64,000 bases of DNA from Sarcomyxa edulis (Eukaryota > Basidiomycota > Agaricomycetes > Agaricales > Mycenaceae): positions 496,001 to 560,000 of the forward strand of contig QUOL01000015.1 of NCBI GenBank assembly GCA_009761415.1, in the 5' to 3' direction. Every line of letters begins with the position of its first letter. Positions within the stretch are counted from its first letter, which is position 1. This document shows, one piece after another, positions 60,532-64,000 of the stretch. Under the pieces are notes generated by a model. It searched no databases. It was given only the letters and a program-made list of their open reading frames with translations, and was not told the origin of the DNA. Made by a program: the position numbers and the translations under genes.

Positions 60532-61622
60532 GATGGGATAAGTACCAGAGGAGGTTGCGGCACACAGTGCACTGCAGACTTCGAGGTGGATGTATGGCGG
60601 GTGGCTAGCTCTGCAAGCTCCGAAAGAATCGAACGATAGTGCAAGGCTTTGCTATATACACGCACACGCGGAAGCGCCGAGTTAACCGATTGGAAATCGA
60701 AGTGTCCCGAGACAAAGACAGAGCCGGGCATCTCGGAAAGGACCTTGGAAGCCATCTTGGCTCGGAATAGCCTCTCGAGCGATGCAGGAAGCCTGTATGA
60801 CAGATAACTGGGCACGTATGACCTCGTTCGCTGTTGTCCTGGGGATACGGTCCAATCATAGTAAGGCACAGGAAACGTGGAGGGTTTACTTCCACTTCCA
60901 TTCATTAGGAGTGAGTATGGAGAAATGAGCTCGGACAATCCTTATACTCGGAGCTGGAGGTAGTAAGCGCCAGATGATGCGCCTCGCTGGCAACTTGCTG
61001 GCATCGTAACAGGTCGAATAGTATCGTACTCACCGGATGAATTGTTGACTGGATGCATGATGAGCTATTCAATAATCTTTGCGATGAGTAATCAAGAAGT
61101 GAACTTGACTTGTTGGTCACCTTCATATGGAGAACTCGTTGTAGTACTGTATAAGCTGCGTCAATTGAAATCAGCGGACAGTATAGAGCAATTTGCTTAC
61201 CAGTTCCGGCATTATACTGTCCGGGGATATATAGCGCTGGTATCAAATTTAATTGGATCTGTATTGAACCCAATGGTGAGCGGTGCTGTGAGTGAGCCGC
61301 CCTAAGTCGGAGGTGGCTCAACTAACTAGATGGATGGAGGAATGACTCCTTTGGCTCCGAGGAACAGATACGAGCGGTTTCTGTGTCTCTGCATAAGTAT
61401 CTCCATTTACCTAGACCTGTCGTGAGGGATCCGGAGAGCCTGCAGCTTGTAACAAGTTCAGGTTGCAGACTCGGAGGCATCGGAACCTCCTCCGGGGTTC
61501 GGCAGGCCGAAGTAAAAATAGACGCTTTGCTGTAGATCTTGGACGGCTCCGGTAAGCTGCCGGTAACCTCGAACGCCGGACTCTCAGCGGCCGGGACTCG
61601 GGCTTTCTGCCAATCGTTTAGA
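60532..61622. other. Intergenic region upstream of the HSP78 duplicate
   Basis: No gene supported. The right end (about 61510-61620) resembles the promoter of the HSP78 gene downstream: aaaaatagac at about 61514 parallels the TATA-containing ataaatagac at 62681. The phrase tttctgccaatcgtt before the start codon is present in both. Confidence 0.5.
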
Positions 61623-62225
61623 ATGTGGGGAGCCCTACGCGCGAAGGGAATTCCTAAGCTAGTTCTGCGGAGATCGTCTCTACGACATAGAACGAACAGC
61701 CTGCTACGTAGTGCCGCCATTGGCCCAAGTCGTTCACCGAGATATTCTCCATCAAGCTCTATTTCGGTGCGATGGTATGCACAACCTCCAGGAGGAGGTG
61801 GTGTCTCAAAGGAATATGTGAGTTACAGTGTAGTAGATGTTTCGACACTGAATTCAATATGTCCAGAGTGTTGACCTAACAGAGACGACAAAGGATGCAA
61901 CGCTTAATCCAACAATCGACACGGATGAAGGTGAGTCACCACAGTTCCTCAAGTCGAAGACGTGCTCATACCTTCATCTGAAGCTGCTGTCAACGGAGCC
62001 CAGCCCGACAAATTGGAGTTACTGAAGAGACAGATAGAGACATTGGAGATCGAACTAGAGGATCTGAAGGACGAGTCCGATGTGCTCAGCGTAGAGAGAA
62101 GGATCGAAATCGAAGATGATTTGAAGGAGAAGAGGGAGGAAGCTAAGAGTTGTTTCAAGGCGCGATTTGAAGAAGCTATGGACTCGTGGTCGTGGATAGC
62201 AGAACGATTATCTCGTCCGAAGTAA
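61623..62225 (+). pseudogene. Internally deleted partial duplicate of HSP78
   Basis: The N-terminus parallels the intact gene at 62852 along its length: [12 protein letters not shown] there and [19 protein letters not shown] here, [17 protein letters not shown], then KEY, an intron in the same place (gtgagttaca), and SVDLTETTKDATLNPTIDTD for [20 protein letters not shown]. Where the intact gene continues into the first AAA+ domain, this copy passes at once to a coiled coil: PDKLELLKRQIETLEIELED, then SVERRIEIEDDLKEKREEA. That is the ClpB/Hsp78 middle-domain pattern. It ends at a TAA at 62223-62225. So Walker A, Walker B and the second ATPase domain are all missing. It is either a pseudogene or a short mitochondrial presequence-coiled-coil protein. 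Confidence 0.72.
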
Positions 62226-62568
62226 TGCTGAACGTTGGGGAAGCATGTGCGGGTTCGTCTAATGGAGATGATAAGACTCATTTACAAGGCCCAAGTACAG
62301 TACGGTATCTTTCAGGTGCGGATGCGATATTATGGATTGTCCTTGATGTTCGACGTGTCGTCGTTTCCAGCACGTAATTACATAGTGGCTGGAGGGAGTG
62401 GCACATTTGGCTCTAGGCTTAACGACCTCAGCGATAGCCCTTGGACCATAGACATCCGCGAATACTAACCTTCCTTCACAAGTCAATCTCTTGGAGTTGA
62501 GTAGTAAACGTCGACATCTTGTCCGATCCCATATTTTTCCCCCGAGCGGTGACGCAGCGAAGCAGCCT

Positions 62569-62687
62569 GAAGAACAGCTTCAGGACATAACTTCTTGAAT
62601 ACTGACATCGAGTCGAGACAGTTGAACGCAACGCAAGACGCGACGTTGAGCAGCTACGAGATCGACGCCGGCCTGGAGATATAAATA
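62569..62687 (+). promoter_or_regulatory. Candidate HSP78 promoter: heat-shock-element-like sites and TATA box
   Basis: A perfect inverted repeat cctgaag-aacag-cttcagg (62567-62585) contains GAA and TTC units. TTCttGAA (62592-62599) is a consensus heat-shock pair. A TATAAATA box lies at 62680-62687, about 165 bp before the ATG. Heat induction is known for yeast HSP78; here it is inferred. Confidence 0.4.
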
Positions 62688-62712
62688 GACATTGCTGATC
62701 GACGCCGGCCTG
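62660..62712 (+). repeat. Short direct repeat straddling the TATA box
   Basis: The 16-mer gatcgacgccggcctg occurs at 62660-62675 and again at 62697-62712, either side of the TATAAATA. Confidence 0.9.
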
Positions 62713-62851
62713 CATCTCAATCAGGAAATTACCGGGAAGTTCGAGCGCTTTCTCTTCTTTTCTCAATTCGGACACTCCGGACTTGCTCACCATATTTAAG
62801 TGTCGACTTGGGGAGGAGGACTGAATTCTTTCTGCCAATCGTTCAGCTAGA

Positions 62852-64000
62852 ATGTTGCGTACCCTAGGAAGCGGAAGCGCGAAAGAAATCCCTCAGCTAG
62901 CCCTGCGGAGATCGTCTCTACGACATGGATCAAATGGCTTGTTACGCAGTGCGGCGATCTGCCCAAGTGTTTTACCAAAACACTTTCCATCTAGCTCTAT
63001 TTCGGTGCGGTATTATGCGCAACCCCCAGGAGGTGGAGGTGGTGGGGGGTTTCCGGGTGGGTTTCCTGGATTCTCGATGCCCCAGCAGGAGAAGGGTGCT
63101 GCTTTGAAGGAATACGTGAGTTACACTGTAGATGTTGTATTGGTTATATCGATATTGAACCGTGTCCATTCAGAGTGTTGACTTGACAGAGATGGCAAAA
63201 GATGGAAAGCTTGATCCAACAATTGGAAGGGATGAAGGTGAGTTGCTGCTTCTATTCGAGGTGAAGACGTATTCATATCTTTGCAGAGATCCGTCGGACG
63301 ATACAGAGTGCGTAATCACGTTACATATGGAAACTCGGAACGTCTTGATTGACACAGGATGATCATAGTCTTGTCTCGGAGAACAAAGTCCAACCCAGTG
63401 GTAAGCGTGTTTCTGCTCACGAGCCGTCTGAGGCTAATACTGACGATATGTCTACAGCTCATTGGACCCCCAGGTGTCGGAAAGACAGCTATCCTGGAAG
63501 GCCTCGCGAGCCGGATCGTAGCTAAGGAGGTCCCGGAGGTGAGTGTCAAGATGGCATCGTTCACTCACTTCATTTCCTGACGAAGTTACCCGCAGTCCCT
63601 GCAAAACAAACGCGTACTTTCGATCGATTTATCTGCTATCATGGCCGGGAGTGGCATTCGTGGACAATTTGAAGAGAAATTCAAAGCTTTGATACGTGAC
63701 ATCGAGGCAGAGGCAAGTCAAATACAGTATTAGCTCTTCAGTCAGAACAAGAGTTGACATTGTGAACTAGGCAGGGAATGTCATCTGCTTCATCGATGAA
63801 GTCCGTGAGTACATCCACCCCTCTCTTTACCTTTTAGCCCATATATTCACACATATGACCACTCAGATACCCTGTTCAACCTCGGAAAAGCCGAGGGAAG
63901 TATCGATGCGGGACAAATGATCAAACCAGCATTAGCCAGAGGCCTTCAACTCGTTGGTGCCACTACACGTACGTAACCCTTTCTTCTTGACTCCTGTCCC
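62852..64000 (+). CDS. HSP78: Mitochondrial Hsp78 disaggregase (ClpB family), 3' truncated by window
   Basis: AAA+ chaperone that works with mitochondrial Hsp70 to resolve aggregates. The basic presequence ([20 protein letters not shown], then [13 protein letters not shown]) is followed by a Gly-rich stretch ([12 protein letters not shown]). The first ATPase domain begins [20 protein letters not shown], then (after introns) [20 protein letters not shown] with Walker [33 protein letters not shown] (Walker B) and [18 protein letters not shown] follow. It lacks the long ClpB N-domain, as Hsp78 proteins do. About seven short introns are visible before the window ends in an intron or exon near 64000. 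Confidence 0.93.

Larger units (their letters stand above)
62226..62851. other. Region between HSP78 duplicate and HSP78, including promoter
   Basis: After the duplicate's stop, 62226-62470 shows no recognisable HSP78 sequence. From about 62560 on it is promoter-like (see separate entry). Antisense frames here have no motif. Confidence 0.45.

Overview
The window looks like nuclear DNA of a filamentous basidiomycete, most likely an Agaricomycete (mushroom or wood/litter decayer). Nearly every recognisable gene is cut by many short GT-AG introns of roughly 45-65 nt. Gene content fits as well: a multi-copper laccase, a DUF6533-type membrane protein, squalene synthase and squalene epoxidase, a mitochondrial Hsp78, and several families known mainly as Agaricomycete conserved hypotheticals. 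I see no CRISPR array, bacterial operon, rRNA gene, convincing tRNA or intact transposon. Splice models were made by hand from reading frame, splice sites and family conservation, so exon edges are inferences.

Layout. 1-6.7 kb: the end of a basic protein, then two leftward genes, an RCC1-repeat protein with a PHD finger and a large AlkB-like dioxygenase relative. 7-13 kb: four rightward genes for ER 3-ketoacyl-CoA reductase, trimethylguanosine synthase, a Pom34-like nucleoporin, and a Cdc4-like WD40 protein that lacks its expected N-terminus and lies between two imperfect 54-bp direct repeats. 13.9-20.3 kb: FAD monooxygenase (-), DUF6533 protein (+), Nup53/Nup35 (-). 21.4-25.7 kb: ER M28 metallopeptidase and a tiny stand-alone dsRNA-binding protein (both -). 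26.9-32.8 kb: NOL8-like RRM protein, squalene synthase and a conserved hypothetical on +, with a small gene on -. 33-41 kb: hypothetical (-), family III CoA-transferase (+), laccase (+).

41.5-46.6 kb holds a hypothetical (-) and then the most unusual locus: two tandem, diverged protein-kinase-like paralogues. Both end in short terminal exons that encode the same Cys/His pattern (C-x4-C-x9-C-x4-H-x-H). 46.7-53.7 kb: an extended-SDR reductase and a long three-span membrane protein with an acidic Ser/Thr-rich tail and a terminal Arg-Gly run (both -). 53.7-56.7 kb has no gene I can support. 56.7-60.5 kb: squalene epoxidase, cytidine deaminase, a four-span membrane protein (-). 61.6-64 kb: a 5' duplication of HSP78 that lacks the first ATPase domain, followed by HSP78 itself, which runs off the window.

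Themes. ERG9 and ERG1 supply consecutive steps (farnesyl-PP to squalene to 2,3-oxidosqualene) in sterol/triterpenoid synthesis. Pom34 and Nup53 belong to the nuclear pore. TGS1 and the NOL8-like protein serve RNA cap and ribosome biogenesis. The laccase, FAD monooxygenase, CoA-transferase and reductase could touch aromatic compounds, but nothing here shows a shared pathway or cluster.
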